DNA of 53,585 bases from Bacteroidales bacterium. GTDB lineage: Bacteria > Bacteroidota > Bacteroidia > Bacteroidales > JAADGE01. Under the pieces are notes generated by a model. That model ran no database searches. It was given only the letters and a program-made list of their open reading frames with translations, and was not told where the DNA came from. Of this stretch, positions 8,781 to 18,800 are shown piece after piece. Each line of letters starts with the position of its first letter. The first letter of the stretch is position 1. The stretch is from NCBI GenBank assembly GCA_021108035.1, contig JAIORQ010000034.1, positions 1-53,585 of the forward strand, given 5' to 3'. A program made the translations under genes and the position numbers.

Positions 8781-9695
8781 TTATACTTTTTCAGCAATCC
8801 TTAATTTTGCACTTCTTGCTCTGTTATTAATTTTTATTTCTTCTTCTTCAGGAACTATTACTTTTCCGGAAATTTCATTAAAATCTTTATTTTGTCGGCC
8901 GTATATGTCAGTAATCAGGTTTCCTTCAAAATTGTTATATTTAAAATAATTTTTTACCAATCTGTCTTCCAAAGAATGATAACTGATTACAACGAATCTT
9001 CCTCCTTTTTTCAAAGCCTTAGCACTTTGGGATATTAAAACCTTTAAGGTATCAAGTTCTTTATTTGTCTCAATTCTTAATGCTTGATAAACTTTTGCCA
9101 GTATCTTGAATTCTTTATTTGTTTTTATAGTTTGAGTAATAATTTTGTTAAGTTGATTCAGATCATTAATCTCTCTGTTTTTTACAATTGCTGCAGATAA
9201 TTTATATGCGCTTTTAAGCTCGCCGTATGTTTTTAAAATGAAGTATAATTGTTCTTCACTGTAATTATTCAATATATCAAGAGCAGTTGATTTCGCATAT
9301 TTATTCATTCTCATATCCGGTATTCCTCCTAATCTGAAAGAAAATCCCCTCTCTTGATCATTAAACTGATGAGAAGATACTCCAAGATCAGCTATAATTC
9401 CGTCAACCTTGCTAAATCCCGAATATTTCAGAAAATTCAATAAGTATTTAAAATTAGCTTGAAAAAAAATGAACTTATCTTTATACTTTTTATCTGACTT
9501 TAATTTTTCAACAATTTTTTTTACGTCAATATCTTGATCAAATGCTATTAATTTGCCGGTTTTTAATTTTTTTAAAATTTTTTTTGAATGTCCTCCTCCT
9601 CCAAAAGTTACATCAACGTAAATACCGTCAGGCTTAATGTTTAATCCTTCAACAGACTTATTTAGCAATACAGGAATATGATACTCATTATTCAT
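8781..9695 (-). CDS. rsmH: RsmH (MraW), 16S rRNA C1402 N4-methyltransferase
   Basis: This SAM-dependent methyltransferase modifies C1402 in the ribosomal P-site region of 16S rRNA. Family motifs visible are HIPVLL at the N-terminus, DVTFGGGGHS (28-37), IADLGVSSHQ (101-110) followed by ERGFSFR and MRMN, and VISYHSLEDR(L)VK in the C-terminal part. The 304-residue length is normal. It is the second gene of the dcw operon, 37 bp after mraZ and 11 bp before the ftsL-like gene. Confidence 0.97.
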   Translation of the reverse strand: MNNEYHIPVLLNKSVEGLNIKPDGIYVDVTFGGGGHSKKILKKLKTGKLIAFDQDIDVKKIVEKLKSDKKYKDKFIFFQANFKYLLNFLKYSGFSKVDGIIADLGVSSHQFNDQERGFSFRLGGIPDMRMNKYAKSTALDILNNYSEEQLYFILKTYGELKSAYKLSAAIVKNREINDLNQLNKIITQTIKTNKEFKILAKVYQALRIETNKELDTLKVLISQSAKALKKGGRFVVISYHSLEDRLVKNYFKYNNFEGNLITDIYGRQNKDFNEISGKVIVPEEEEIKINNRARSAKLRIAEKV

Positions 9696-9732
9696 TAATT
9701 TAGGTTACCTTAAGTAAAATATTTATATTGTA

Positions 9733-10194
9733 TTAAAGATCAGGCAAATCACCGCCCATAATTTCTTCTGCTAATTTTGCCAGTTCATCCGGTCCCAATT
9801 CTTTGCTTTTATAGTTTTCTGTTGCCCACAGTTCAATTCTTTTATCTTGAGCCAACATATATACATCTTTATTAATTTCAGCATACTCCAGTAATCTTGA
9901 AGGGATCAAAATTCTATTGTTAGAATCAAGTTTTAATTCAGCTGTTCCTTTATAGAATTCTCTTAAAAAAGTTGCATGTTTAGGATTAAATGTATTTGTT
10001 TTTGCACGAATAATTTTTGTTTGCCGATCCCATTCTTCTAATGTGTATATAATTAAGCACTTCTCATAAACATCAGTTTTTACAACAAATTTTTCGGAGG
10101 ATCCTGTGGGCATCTGCTTAAGAAAAGCAGAAGGAAAAGAAATTCTTCCCTTTGAATCAATTTTTACCGTATAATCACCTATAAAACTTGTCAT
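9733..10194 (-). CDS. mraZ: MraZ, dcw operon transcriptional repressor
   Basis: This DNA-binding protein carries two tandem SpoVT/AbrB-like (MraZ) modules: one near the N-terminus (GDYTVKIDSKGRISFP) and one in the middle (KLDSNNRILIPSRL). MraZ binds direct TGGGN repeats upstream of its own gene. I start at the ATG at 10192-10194, giving 153 residues beginning MTSFIGDYTVKID, which is the family N-terminus. An upstream in-frame TTG (10212) lies almost at the predicted transcription start and is unlikely. It is the first gene of the operon. Confidence 0.93.
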   Translation of the reverse strand: MTSFIGDYTVKIDSKGRISFPSAFLKQMPTGSSEKFVVKTDVYEKCLIIYTLEEWDRQTKIIRAKTNTFNPKHATFLREFYKGTAELKLDSNNRILIPSRLLEYAEINKDVYMLAQDKRIELWATENYKSKELGPDELAKLAEEIMGGDLPDL

Positions 10195-10220
10195 TAAAAA
10201 ACTTGTTTTCAATTAACCTA

Positions 10221-10228
10221 CAAATATA
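10221..10228 (-). promoter_or_regulatory. dcw operon promoter, -7 box TATATTTG
   Basis: On the minus strand TATATTTG is an exact match to the Bacteroidota TAnnTTTG element, 26 bp upstream of the mraZ ATG. No convincing -33 TTTG is present at the expected distance. That region is instead occupied by the MraZ boxes, which fits autoregulated expression. Confidence 0.65.
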
Positions 10229-10237
10229 ATACAATTA

Positions 10238-10272
10238 TACCACTTCGCCCCACTTTTATGCACATAATCCCA
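10238..10272 (-). promoter_or_regulatory. MraZ operator: four boxes with 10-bp phasing
   Basis: Reading the minus strand, TGGGA (10272-10268), TGCAT (10262-10258), TGGGG (10252-10248) and TGGTA (10242-10238) are each separated by exactly 5 bp. Known MraZ operators are TGGGN direct repeats with 5-bp spacers. The outer copies and the third keep TGG, while the second is degenerate. The array begins 10 bp upstream of the -7 box, so bound MraZ would block polymerase. Confidence 0.8.
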
Positions 10273-10412
10273 CAAGTATTTAAAGGATATTTTTTAACAG
10301 TCAACGAATAGCCTGTATTTCAAGGCAATACAAAACAACTAAAATGTTGCAGTCATTTTTGTAAAATCAGAATTTTTACAACACTAAATTTTATTAATAA
10401 CATTTTTTTATT

Positions 10413-10420
10413 TAAATTTG
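10413..10420 (+). promoter_or_regulatory. Promoter -7 box TAAATTTG for the acyltransferase gene
   Basis: TAAATTTG matches TAnnTTTG and lies 33 bp before the ATG at 10454. No clear -33 TTTG is seen. The region 10273-10412 contains no gene and separates two divergent transcripts. Confidence 0.5.
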
Positions 10421-10453
10421 ACGTTTGCCAAAAATATACGATAATTACCGCAT

Positions 10454-11371
10454 ATGAAAGATATTATTTCGGCAGTTGACAAAAAACTATTGGAAGCTGA
10501 ATTAACTGATGATAAATTTATGCGCATGACAAACTTCGGTGATAATGCCATTTATGTTTGTACGGCACATGATTCACCAAATGTTATGAGGGAAGTTGGT
10601 CGTTTAAGAGAATTTGCCTTCAGAAAAGCAGGAGGGGGTACGGGAAAAGTTGTTGATATTGACAGTTACGATACAGCTGAAACACCATATAAGCAATTGA
10701 TTGTTTGGGATCCTGAAGATAAAGAAATTACGGGAGGATACCGATTTATTGATTTGAATGAATTATCAAAAGAAAAACTCCCAAATCTTAAACTTGCCAC
10801 ACAGGGTCTTTTACATTTTTCGGAAAAATTTATAAAAGATTATCTGCCTTATACAATTGAATTAGGACGTTCGTTTGTACAACCTAATTTTCAATCGGGC
10901 AGTTTTTTCAGAAAAACATTATTTGCTTTGGATAATTTATGGGACGGACTCGGAGCTTTATTAGTACTAAATCCTGATGTTAAATATTTTTTCGGTAAAG
11001 TAACCATGTATAATCATTTTGATAAATTTGCAAGAGATCTGATTCTATATTTCATGAATCATCATTTTAAAGACGAAGAAAAACTTGTATATCCTATAGA
11101 ACCCCTTAAGTATCATCACAATGTAAAAGAACTTGAAAAATATTTTTTGGGACATGATTATGATGAAAATAAAAAAATATTGTCAAAAGAAGTAAGAGCA
11201 AGAGGAGAAAATATTCCGCCCTTGATTAATTCATACATGAGTATTTCAAGAACAATGAAATGCTTCGGAACGTCAATTAACATGAATTTCGGCAATGTTG
11301 AAGAAACAGGAATATTAATTACGGTTAAAGATATTTATGAAAGTAAAAAAAGAAGACATTTAATGATTTAA
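10454..11371 (+). CDS. GNAT-fold N-acyltransferase (GlsB/OlsB-like)
   Basis: This 305-residue protein has the Acetyltransf_5 (hemolysin/OlsB-like) fold: VGRLREFAFRKAGGGTGK near residues 45-65, GGYRFIDL in the middle and ELGRSFVQP followed by LWDGLGALL. These are hallmarks of the acyl-ACP-dependent N-acyltransferases. In Bacteroides the homologue GlsB makes lyso-glycine lipids, and in proteobacteria OlsB makes ornithine lipids. The O-acyltransferase partner (GlsA/OlsA) is not adjacent here, so the amino-lipid role is inferred from family only. It is transcribed alone, divergent from the dcw operon. Confidence 0.75.
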   Translation: MKDIISAVDKKLLEAELTDDKFMRMTNFGDNAIYVCTAHDSPNVMREVGRLREFAFRKAGGGTGKVVDIDSYDTAETPYKQLIVWDPEDKEITGGYRFIDLNELSKEKLPNLKLATQGLLHFSEKFIKDYLPYTIELGRSFVQPNFQSGSFFRKTLFALDNLWDGLGALLVLNPDVKYFFGKVTMYNHFDKFARDLILYFMNHHFKDEEKLVYPIEPLKYHHNVKELEKYFLGHDYDENKKILSKEVRARGENIPPLINSYMSISRTMKCFGTSINMNFGNVEETGILITVKDIYESKKRRHLMI

Positions 11372-11441
11372 GGTAAGCTTAACAGATGTTTTTTTTAATG
11401 AACACTTTTCTGGCCATCATGTATAACAAAATTATTTTCGG

Positions 11442-11990
11442 ATGAAACATATCCGGTTAGGCATTTTTTTATTATTTACTTCTTATATTTCTGTCTATTC
11501 TCAGGAATATGATCCTTATACTTATCAAGATATTGAACAGAAACCGAGTTTAAGTGAAAAAATTTTTTTCGGCGGCGGCTTTGGATTACAATTCGGAACT
11601 TTTACAATGATTAAACTAACTCCTGAAATTGGTTACAGACCGGCTGAAATGTTTGAATTCGGTATTGGAGCTTATTATATATATTCTAAAAATTTTTATT
11701 ATAATTTTTCTGATCATGTTTACGGAGGAAATGCTTTCGGTCGATTATACGTTTGTCAAAATTTTTATATTCAAGGAGAATATGAGATGTTAAATATCGC
11801 TGATTTTGATTATACAACAGGTTATTATACAGGCAAAAGAATATTTATTACCGGAATATTGGGAGGTATAGGATACAGGCAAAAGATCGGAAAACGTACG
11901 GCAATACTTACTTCTGTGTTATACAATTTCACAATTTCTCCAAAAACACCCTACAATAATCCGGTATTCAGAGTAAGTTTAATCTTTTAG
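11442..11990 (+). CDS. Small outer-membrane beta-barrel-like protein
   Basis: A signal peptide (MKHIRLGIFLLFTSYISVYSQ) is followed by about 160 residues of alternating aromatic/glycine strands (FGGGFGLQFGTF, IGYRPAEMFEFGIGAYYIY, YGGNAFGRLYV, GIGYRQKIGKRTAI). The chain ends in a hydrophobic strand with terminal phenylalanine (FRVSLIF), typical of a BAM substrate. It looks like a small OmpA/OmpW-like barrel with no recognisable enzymatic site. It is convergent with the next gene and their stop codons overlap by 4 bp. The function is unknown. Confidence 0.65.
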   Translation: MKHIRLGIFLLFTSYISVYSQEYDPYTYQDIEQKPSLSEKIFFGGGFGLQFGTFTMIKLTPEIGYRPAEMFEFGIGAYYIYSKNFYYNFSDHVYGGNAFGRLYVCQNFYIQGEYEMLNIADFDYTTGYYTGKRIFITGILGGIGYRQKIGKRTAILTSVLYNFTISPKTPYNNPVFRVSLIF

Positions 11991-12250
11991 AACAGATCAA
12001 ATTTTCCGGATGCAATCCAATAAATAAAGATTATAAAGGCAACGAAGAAAAAAGTCAAGGCATACTTATTAATTCGTTGTGCTTTTTTTTCGTTAAAGCT
12101 TTCCTTTAAACTTATTGAAATAAATCCTAAACCCAAAAAAACAAATATTCCCAAACTGACATGATCTTCATTCATTAAGTAGTTTAATAATGAAAAAACA
12201 ATCATTAATACTCCTGCAGAAAGAGCAATGTAATTTATTTTTTTCTTCAC
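11987..12250 (-). CDS. Small three-helix membrane protein, hypothetical
   Basis: This 87-residue protein has three predicted membrane segments (about 7-24, 30-47 and 65-83) separated by a charged loop (KESFNEKKAQRINKY). It starts 7 bp after the end of the SirB1-like gene, so it is probably in one operon with that gene and the nucleoside phosphorylase. I recognise no family. Base composition is like its neighbours. Confidence 0.6.
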   Translation of the reverse strand: MKKKINYIALSAGVLMIVFSLLNYLMNEDHVSLGIFVFLGLGFISISLKESFNEKKAQRINKYALTFFFVAFIIFIYWIASGKFDLF

Positions 12251-12256
12251 AATGAT

Positions 12257-13099
12257 TTACTTTTCAAAGAATAATAAAATGCGTTTTATCTCATCAAGTT
12301 TTTCTTTGTTGTTTTTCCTGCTGTATGAGTGAACCAAAAATTTAAGAAGTCTTTTCAGTATGGTATAATTTGAACATACTTCAAAGTAGTTTCCTTTAGA
12401 TTTTATTTGATGATTCTTTAAAAATGCTTCAATATCTTTTTTTGTAATAATAGCACCTTTATTGAAGGGATTGATATAGAATAATGTATCTTCAGATTTT
12501 TCATCGATGAAAGCAAGTAAGAAATTTCTTGGAAAATTAATACCGTAAACCGGTAATCCCAACTTTTGAGCAATATGAATATAGAGAATAGCAATAGATA
12601 TGTCATTGCTTTTTTTTCTTTCCAAAACTTTGTTCACATATGAATTATCAGGGTTAATAATGTTAGTGAAATCGCCCGTAAATCTATGAATATTGTAAAG
12701 TGTATGATTAATTTTTCTAATTTGCTGAAGACCTGTTAAGTATAAATTGATTTCTAATCTTAAATCATTAATTATTTTATTAAGTTTCTCATTAACATCA
12801 TTAAAATTAATTTTAGGATATTGATATTTTGCTATTAAAAATGAGCCGTACAGCAAATCATTACTTTCACTTTTTACCCAATTATTTAATTCTTTATCAA
12901 TATTTCTGTAACGTAAGTTATTGATAATCCCGGCTGTTCTTTCAATAAAAAGTTGATTTCGGGAAATGCTCACTGCCGATTGCAGATCAGGAATAATATT
13001 TTCGTCTGCTTCAAGTAATCTTATTTTCACTGCATCATAAACTATCGGATCAGTATCATCCAATAATTTTATTAATGCTTTCAGTTCATTGTTTTCCAT
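12257..13099 (-). CDS. SirB1-like transglutaminase-fold protein
   Basis: The C-terminal two-thirds match the Transglut_core2/SirB1 family: NSYVNKVLERKKSNDISIAIL then IHIAQKLGLPVYGINFPRNFLLAF and LFYINPFNKGAII. The N-terminal part is helical, with HEAT-like residues. SirB1 proteins generally lack the transglutaminase cysteine and their role is unknown. I choose the ATG at 13099 (start MENNELKALI) over an in-frame TTG at 13114 that overlaps the upstream stop. The gene follows the nucleoside phosphorylase by 11 bp. Confidence 0.75.
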   Translation of the reverse strand: MENNELKALIKLLDDTDPIVYDAVKIRLLEADENIIPDLQSAVSISRNQLFIERTAGIINNLRYRNIDKELNNWVKSESNDLLYGSFLIAKYQYPKINFNDVNEKLNKIINDLRLEINLYLTGLQQIRKINHTLYNIHRFTGDFTNIINPDNSYVNKVLERKKSNDISIAILYIHIAQKLGLPVYGINFPRNFLLAFIDEKSEDTLFYINPFNKGAIITKKDIEAFLKNHQIKSKGNYFEVCSNYTILKRLLKFLVHSYSRKNNKEKLDEIKRILLFFEK

Positions 13100-13110
13100 A
13101 ATTCTTAAGT

Positions 13111-13983
13111 TCAAGAAGTTAATCTGTCCAGAACGGTTTTAACCAATTTATCAACACTGACTTTATAATTTTGACTATATTCTTTTCTTATCCTGTTTGC
13201 AATAATACTGCAAATTGTTAAAGCATTATGTCCTAACAATATAGATAAACCTGCAATAGCCGAACTTTCCATTTCAAAGTTAGTAATTTTTCTGCTGTTA
13301 AATTCAAAATCAGTAATTTTTTGGTTCAAGTCAGGGTCTATCACTTTTAGTCTTAATTCTCTGCCTTGCGGTCCGTAAAATCCGGGAGCAGAAATTGTCA
13401 TTCCTTTTATCATTCCTTTTCCGATTTTTTCAACCAAATTTTTTGATGCATCAACAAAATAAGGTATGGTTAATCGTTTATCCCAATTGGTATATTTTAT
13501 AAAAGCATTCTCTAATTCCTTATTTCCCATTTTATCTCTGCCGGCATAAAAATTTAAAAGACCGTCAAACCCGATTGATGTTTCTGAAACCACGGGTGTA
13601 TCAACAGGAATATCTCCTTGCAATGCTCCGGATGTTCCTATTCTGATAAGATTTAAAGATTTATGCTCTTTTTTCGGAATTCTGTTTTTCAGATCAATAT
13701 TAACTAATGCGTCAAGTTCATTTACTACAATATCTATATTATCTGTTCCTATTCCGGTTGATAAAACAGAAATTCTTTGTCCGTTATATGTTCCTGTATG
13801 TGTTTTAAATTCTCTGTTTTGAATTTTAAATTCAATATTATCAAAATATTTTGATACCATTTCTACTCGGTCTTGATCACCTACAAGTATAACATTATCG
13901 GCTAAATTTTCAGGTTTCAGATGTAAATGAAAAATACTCCCGTCTGCATTAATAATTAATTCCGATTCTCCAATTCTGTTCAT
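13111..13983 (-). CDS. Nucleoside phosphorylase (uridine phosphorylase-like)
   Basis: This is a PNP/UDP-superfamily enzyme that splits nucleosides with phosphate. Visible motifs are VGDQDRV (near 34-40), VLSTGIGTDN (the phosphate/nucleoside loop, about 73-82), IRIGTSGAL and the C-terminal FEMESSAIAGLS motif whose Glu-Met-Glu binds ribose. The 290-residue length is slightly above E. coli Udp (253). It resembles the Bacteroidota group often annotated as uridine phosphorylase, but substrate choice cannot be set from sequence. It heads a probable three-gene operon with the SirB1-like and small membrane proteins. Confidence 0.85.
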   Translation of the reverse strand: MNRIGESELIINADGSIFHLHLKPENLADNVILVGDQDRVEMVSKYFDNIEFKIQNREFKTHTGTYNGQRISVLSTGIGTDNIDIVVNELDALVNIDLKNRIPKKEHKSLNLIRIGTSGALQGDIPVDTPVVSETSIGFDGLLNFYAGRDKMGNKELENAFIKYTNWDKRLTIPYFVDASKNLVEKIGKGMIKGMTISAPGFYGPQGRELRLKVIDPDLNQKITDFEFNSRKITNFEMESSAIAGLSILLGHNALTICSIIANRIRKEYSQNYKVSVDKLVKTVLDRLTS

Positions 13984-14160
13984 AACTTAAAATTCCTTTT
14001 ATAAAAATTAAATAACAAAGGTAATAAAGTTATTAAAAAAATAATTATTCAGGCATTAAAATATATTTCTTTAATAAATCGTTTTAATATTGAGAAATAT
14101 GTTATAAATTTACTATATAGTATTTGGCAGAAAACTATATACTTTTAATTTGACTGAATT

Positions 14161-14694
14161 GTGAGAATAATATTTTCCATAACATTAATACTGTTATATT
14201 TTGTTTCATTTACGCAAAAAATTGATACAAAAAATTCTTTTGTGTTTTTTGAAGCAAAACATATGCAAAATCAAGTAATTGAAGGTCATATTAAAGGATT
14301 TCAGGGAGAAATATTTTTTAACAAAAACAATTTAGATTCTTCAAACATAAATATTTCCGTTGATATTTCCACTATTAATACTGATTTCGTAAGGAGAGAT
14401 ACGATGCTTTTAGGAAAAGAATATTTTAATGCTGCAAAATATCCGCTGATAACTTTTAAATCAACAAGTTTTGAAAAAACCAATAAAGGATACATTACAA
14501 CAGGCAAACTAATCATTAAAGAAACATCTGAAAAGGTATCAATACCTTTTACCGTTACTTCATCTAAAAAACAAATTATATTGAAAGGAAATTTTGCTAT
14601 CAACAGATTTGATTTTCAAGTAGGTGAAAATGTTAGTACTATTACTGTTAGTGAAAAAATAAGTATTAATATTATGTGTATATTGAAGAAATAA
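14161..14694 (+). CDS. YceI-family periplasmic lipid-binding-like protein
   Basis: A GTG start gives a clean signal peptide (MRIIFSITLILLYFVSFTQK). The mature part shows the YceI lipocalin-like pattern: HIKGFQGEIFF, DISTINTDFVRRDTMLLGKEYFNAAKYPLITFKS and GKLIIKETSEKVSIPFTV. The family binds polyisoprenoid-like or amphiphilic ligands in a barrel, and the physiological role is mostly unknown. At 177 residues it is a little short but complete. It is convergent with tsaD with 11 bp between stops. Confidence 0.85.
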   Translation: MRIIFSITLILLYFVSFTQKIDTKNSFVFFEAKHMQNQVIEGHIKGFQGEIFFNKNNLDSSNINISVDISTINTDFVRRDTMLLGKEYFNAAKYPLITFKSTSFEKTNKGYITTGKLIIKETSEKVSIPFTVTSSKKQIILKGNFAINRFDFQVGENVSTITVSEKISINIMCILKK

Positions 14695-14705
14695 AATGTA
14701 TTTTT

Positions 14706-15725
14706 TTAATCCTCCTTCAATCTTGCATTTGCAGTAATATCTTGATTTGCAAATTCTCCTTTTAAGTATTTATGGTATGCCGTAACAGCAATCATTGCAG
14801 CATTATCTGTTGTATATTTAAATTCGGGGATATGCAATTTCCAATTGTTTTGTTCAGCTTTTTTTGCCAAAGTTTCACGAAGTCCGGAATTTGCCGAAAC
14901 TCCGCCTGCAATTGCAATTTCTTTAATCCCTGTTTTTTGGACGGCATTTTTCAATTTATCTGATAAAATATCAATTATGGTATATTGAACGGAAGCACAC
15001 AAATCATATAAATTTTCTTTAACAAAAGCAGGGTTTTTTGTTGCTTCATCTCTGATAAAATATAAAATAGCTGTTTTTAATCCGCTGAAACTGAAATTTA
15101 ATTTTCCTGCCTTAGGCTTTGAAAAAGAAAAAGCATGAGGGTTTCCAAGTTTTGCGTATTTATCAATCAAAGGTCCGCCGGGATACGGTAATCCCATAAT
15201 TTTTGCACTTTTGTCAAAAGCTTCACCGGCAGCATCATCAATTGTTTCTCCGATTATTTCTCTTTCAAAAAAACTTTTTACAAGAACAATTTGAGTATGT
15301 CCGCCGGATACTAATAAAGTTAAAAAAGGGAATTTCGGATCTTTATGAGCTTTCCCTTTTTCTTTAATAAACAGTGCTGAAATATGTCCGTGGAGGTGGT
15401 TTATATTAATTAAAGGTATATTATTTGCAAGAGCAAAACCCTTGGCAAATGAAACTCCTACAAGCAAAGAACCTAAAAGACCGGGACCTCTTGTAAAAGC
15501 AATTGCACTAATATCTGAAATTTTTACTCCTGCTTCTTTTAAAGCTGTATCTACAACCGGAACAATATTCGCTTGATGTGCTCTTGATGCTAATTCAGGA
15601 ACAACACCACCGTATTTTTTATGTATTTTTTGATTTGCAGTAATATTCGATAACAAGCGATCATCTTGCACAATTGCTGCAGATGTATCATCACAAGAGG
15701 TTTCAATTGCTAAAATTGTTATCAT
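14706..15725 (-). CDS. tsaD: TsaD, tRNA threonylcarbamoyladenosine biosynthesis protein
   Basis: This Kae1/TsaD protein transfers the threonylcarbamoyl group to A37 of ANN-decoding tRNAs, together with TsaB and TsaE. It begins ITILAIETSCDDTS, followed by GGVVPELASRAH, the metal-binding HLHGH (110-114), LLVSGGHTQIVL and, near the C-terminus, IAGGVSANSGLR. The 339-residue length is typical. It is divergent from tamB, a pairing I believe is common in Bacteroidota. Confidence 0.97.
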   Translation of the reverse strand: MITILAIETSCDDTSAAIVQDDRLLSNITANQKIHKKYGGVVPELASRAHQANIVPVVDTALKEAGVKISDISAIAFTRGPGLLGSLLVGVSFAKGFALANNIPLININHLHGHISALFIKEKGKAHKDPKFPFLTLLVSGGHTQIVLVKSFFEREIIGETIDDAAGEAFDKSAKIMGLPYPGGPLIDKYAKLGNPHAFSFSKPKAGKLNFSFSGLKTAILYFIRDEATKNPAFVKENLYDLCASVQYTIIDILSDKLKNAVQKTGIKEIAIAGGVSANSGLRETLAKKAEQNNWKLHIPEFKYTTDNAAMIAVTAYHKYLKGEFANQDITANARLKED

Positions 15726-15825
15726 ATGATATTTTAGTTAAAATTATAAGTAATAGCACAAAGTTGCAAATAAAAGTAATCTAAATTACGTTTTAATCAG
15801 ATAAAAATAATTATTTTGCAGAAAT

Positions 15826-18800
15826 ATGCAAAAGCAAGTATTCCATATAGAAAAGATTAGAAAGATAACCCTTTACGGTATTTTATTAATTGTTTTTCTG
15901 TTAAGTTCATTGATGCTTTTATTGCAAACAAGTTATATTCAAACAAAAATCACCCAATTTATTATAAGGGAATTATCCGCAAAATTAAATGCAGACATTA
16001 ATATTGATAATGTAAAAATCAGCTTATTCAGAGGATTTGTTTTTAATGGTATAAATATTCAAGACCAACAAAATGATACTTTACTGTCTGTAAAAGAATT
16101 ATCTGTTATCCCTGCCGGTTTACAAATAAATTTTGAGGATATCTCTTTAAAAGAAATAATAATTGATGATCTGTTTCTTAATTTATATGAAACGAATATT
16201 GATACTTTAAATTTGCAGTATATCCTTGATGCTCTTAAATCAGATAAAGAAACGGATACTTCTCAAAATTTTAAAATCAGCTCAAAAACCACAGTAATAA
16301 ATAATTCCTGTTTTTCGTACAGGAAAATTGATACAGTAATTGTAAAAGATTTTAATTATAAGAACATGAGGTTGGACAGTTTTTCTTTAAAAGTTAATGA
16401 TCTGTTAATTAATAATGATGATATAACAGCTCAAATTGAAAAACTCTCTTTTAAAGATAAAAGCGGCTTTATAATAAATAATTTTCAGTCTCAAAAAATA
16501 AATATTAATCCTGAACATATAAGGTTGAAAAAACTGTTTGTTAAAACAAATAATTCTCAATTAAATTTTGACAGCCTTAACATCGATTATCCGAAGGGTT
16601 ATAAGTTTGATAATTTTTTAACAGAAGCAGATGTAGATATTTTAATTAACAAATCCAGCTATATTTCATATAAGGATGTAAAGTTTTTCATTACCGATAC
16701 AGCTGATTACACTGAGAAATTATATATTTCGGCACATATCAGAGGATCTCCCAATAATTTCAGTGTTAAAAACTTGGAATTGAATTATGAAGAATTGTTC
16801 AATTTAAAAATGGATGCAAAGGTTAGAGATCTTCCTGCATTTAAAGACCCTTATTTTAATATTTCTATTATTAAGCTTTCTACTGATGTAAAAAAAATAA
16901 AAGCATTAAAAATTCCAGGCAAAGATGAATTATTGGCAAATATTCCGGAAGAATTTCATAAAATCGAAACAATTAATTATTCCGGTAAAACAAAAGGAAG
17001 GTTTTCTCGATTTATTTCTAAAGGTGAAATATCCGGGAACTTCGGAACAATAAATATAAATGCTTTGGCAAAAAATGATTCATTATCAGGAATAAATATT
17101 GAAGGGGAATTATCCGGAAAAGAATTAGATATTGCCAAAACATTTGATAATAATGACTTAGGGAAATTAACTTTTAATCAAAATATTGATTTTTCATATT
17201 CAAAAAGCAAAAAAATCAAGATAAAAACTTTTGGCAAAGTTGATGAATTCACATATAAAAATTACACTTATAGAGATATTGATCTTTATGCAGAACTTTT
17301 AGACAAAAAAGTTGACAGCCTGTCTGTCAAAATTGATCAAAAAGAAATCAAAGCGGAAATAATCGGAAACATAGAATTTATTCCCGGAATGCCTGAATTT
17401 AATATCACAGTTGATATTGACAGAGCTGATCTGAAACGCTTAAATTTAGACAGTGCAGAAAATCGCTCAACAATTTCATTAAAATTACAAGCCTTTTTTA
17501 ACGGATTGAATATTGATGATTTTACGGGGGTAATAAGTTTAAAAGAGCCTCTAAATTATACTAAAGACAGTGTTTCAATTTCAGTAAATGAATTGATCCT
17601 TCGCGGTTATACCTTGAAGGTAAATCATGAAGAAACAAAAAAAATTACACTGGATTCAGATATCGGAGATATGCAAATAATCAGTAAAGGGAAAACATCA
17701 AAAACCTTTGCTTCATTGAAAAGTTTGGTAACAAATATTTTTAAAGCTGAAGAAAACGAAACTGCTGATGAAATTGATACAACCCAAACAGGATATGTTG
17801 ATTTTGAGGTAAATCTAAAAAACCCGAAAATTATTACATCTTTGTTTTTACCGGAAGTAGAAATTGCAAAAGACACAAAAATATACGGATATTATCACCC
17901 CCAAAAACATAATTTATACTTGTCTTTAAATGCATTAATTTTCAATTATAAAAATGTTACAGTTAATGATTTTTACATAATAGCTTATACAAAAAATCGG
18001 AAACTATTTGCTGGAACAGGCGGTTCGTCATTAATTCCAAATGAATCATTCCTGTTTGAGAATATTAACTTGGAAGGAGACTTTCAGAATGACACTGTTA
18101 ACTTTAATCTGATTTGGGATAATTTCAAAGATTCTGCAAATTATGCAGCAGATATATCAGGATTAATAAATCTTAAGAAAAATAATAATAAAACATCTTA
18201 TCAATGCAGTTTCTCCAATTCAGAAATTATTATAAATGATATTCCGTGGTTTTTTTCAAAGTCAATAATAACAATAGACTCAACCCATATCAATATATCA
18301 GATCTGAGCTTTAAAAATAAAGTTGAGGAGATTTATATTGACGGTAACATTTCAAATTATCCCGGAGATATTTTATATACCGAATTCAAAAACTTCAGCT
18401 TAGAAAACCTTTCGCCGATTACTCCCGGAAAGTTGAAGTTATACGGTAAACTGTCAGGAAGTGCAACATTAGCACATCTTTATGAAACACCATTAATTTT
18501 TACAAGAGATTCGATAGCAGATCTTAAAATTAATGATATTGATTTCGGGAATTTATATATTACAAGTCATTGGGATAATATTGGCAATAAAATCCATGTA
18601 AATGCATATAATTTAAAAGGTGAAAAGAGGCAATTTATGAATGATACTATATATGGAGATTATTGGCCGGAAAAAGACAGTATTAGTTTTATTGCAGATA
18701 TCAGAAGCATGACTTTAAAAACACTGGAACATTATTATGAAGATTACGTAGGTTTTAACAGAACAGCTTTTGTAACAGGGAAAATTCTTATTAACGGTTA

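Noticed and set aside
14301-14603. 100-codon minus-strand frame opposite the YceI gene
   Set aside because: It is a shadow of a well-supported YceI-family gene and shows no recognisable motif.
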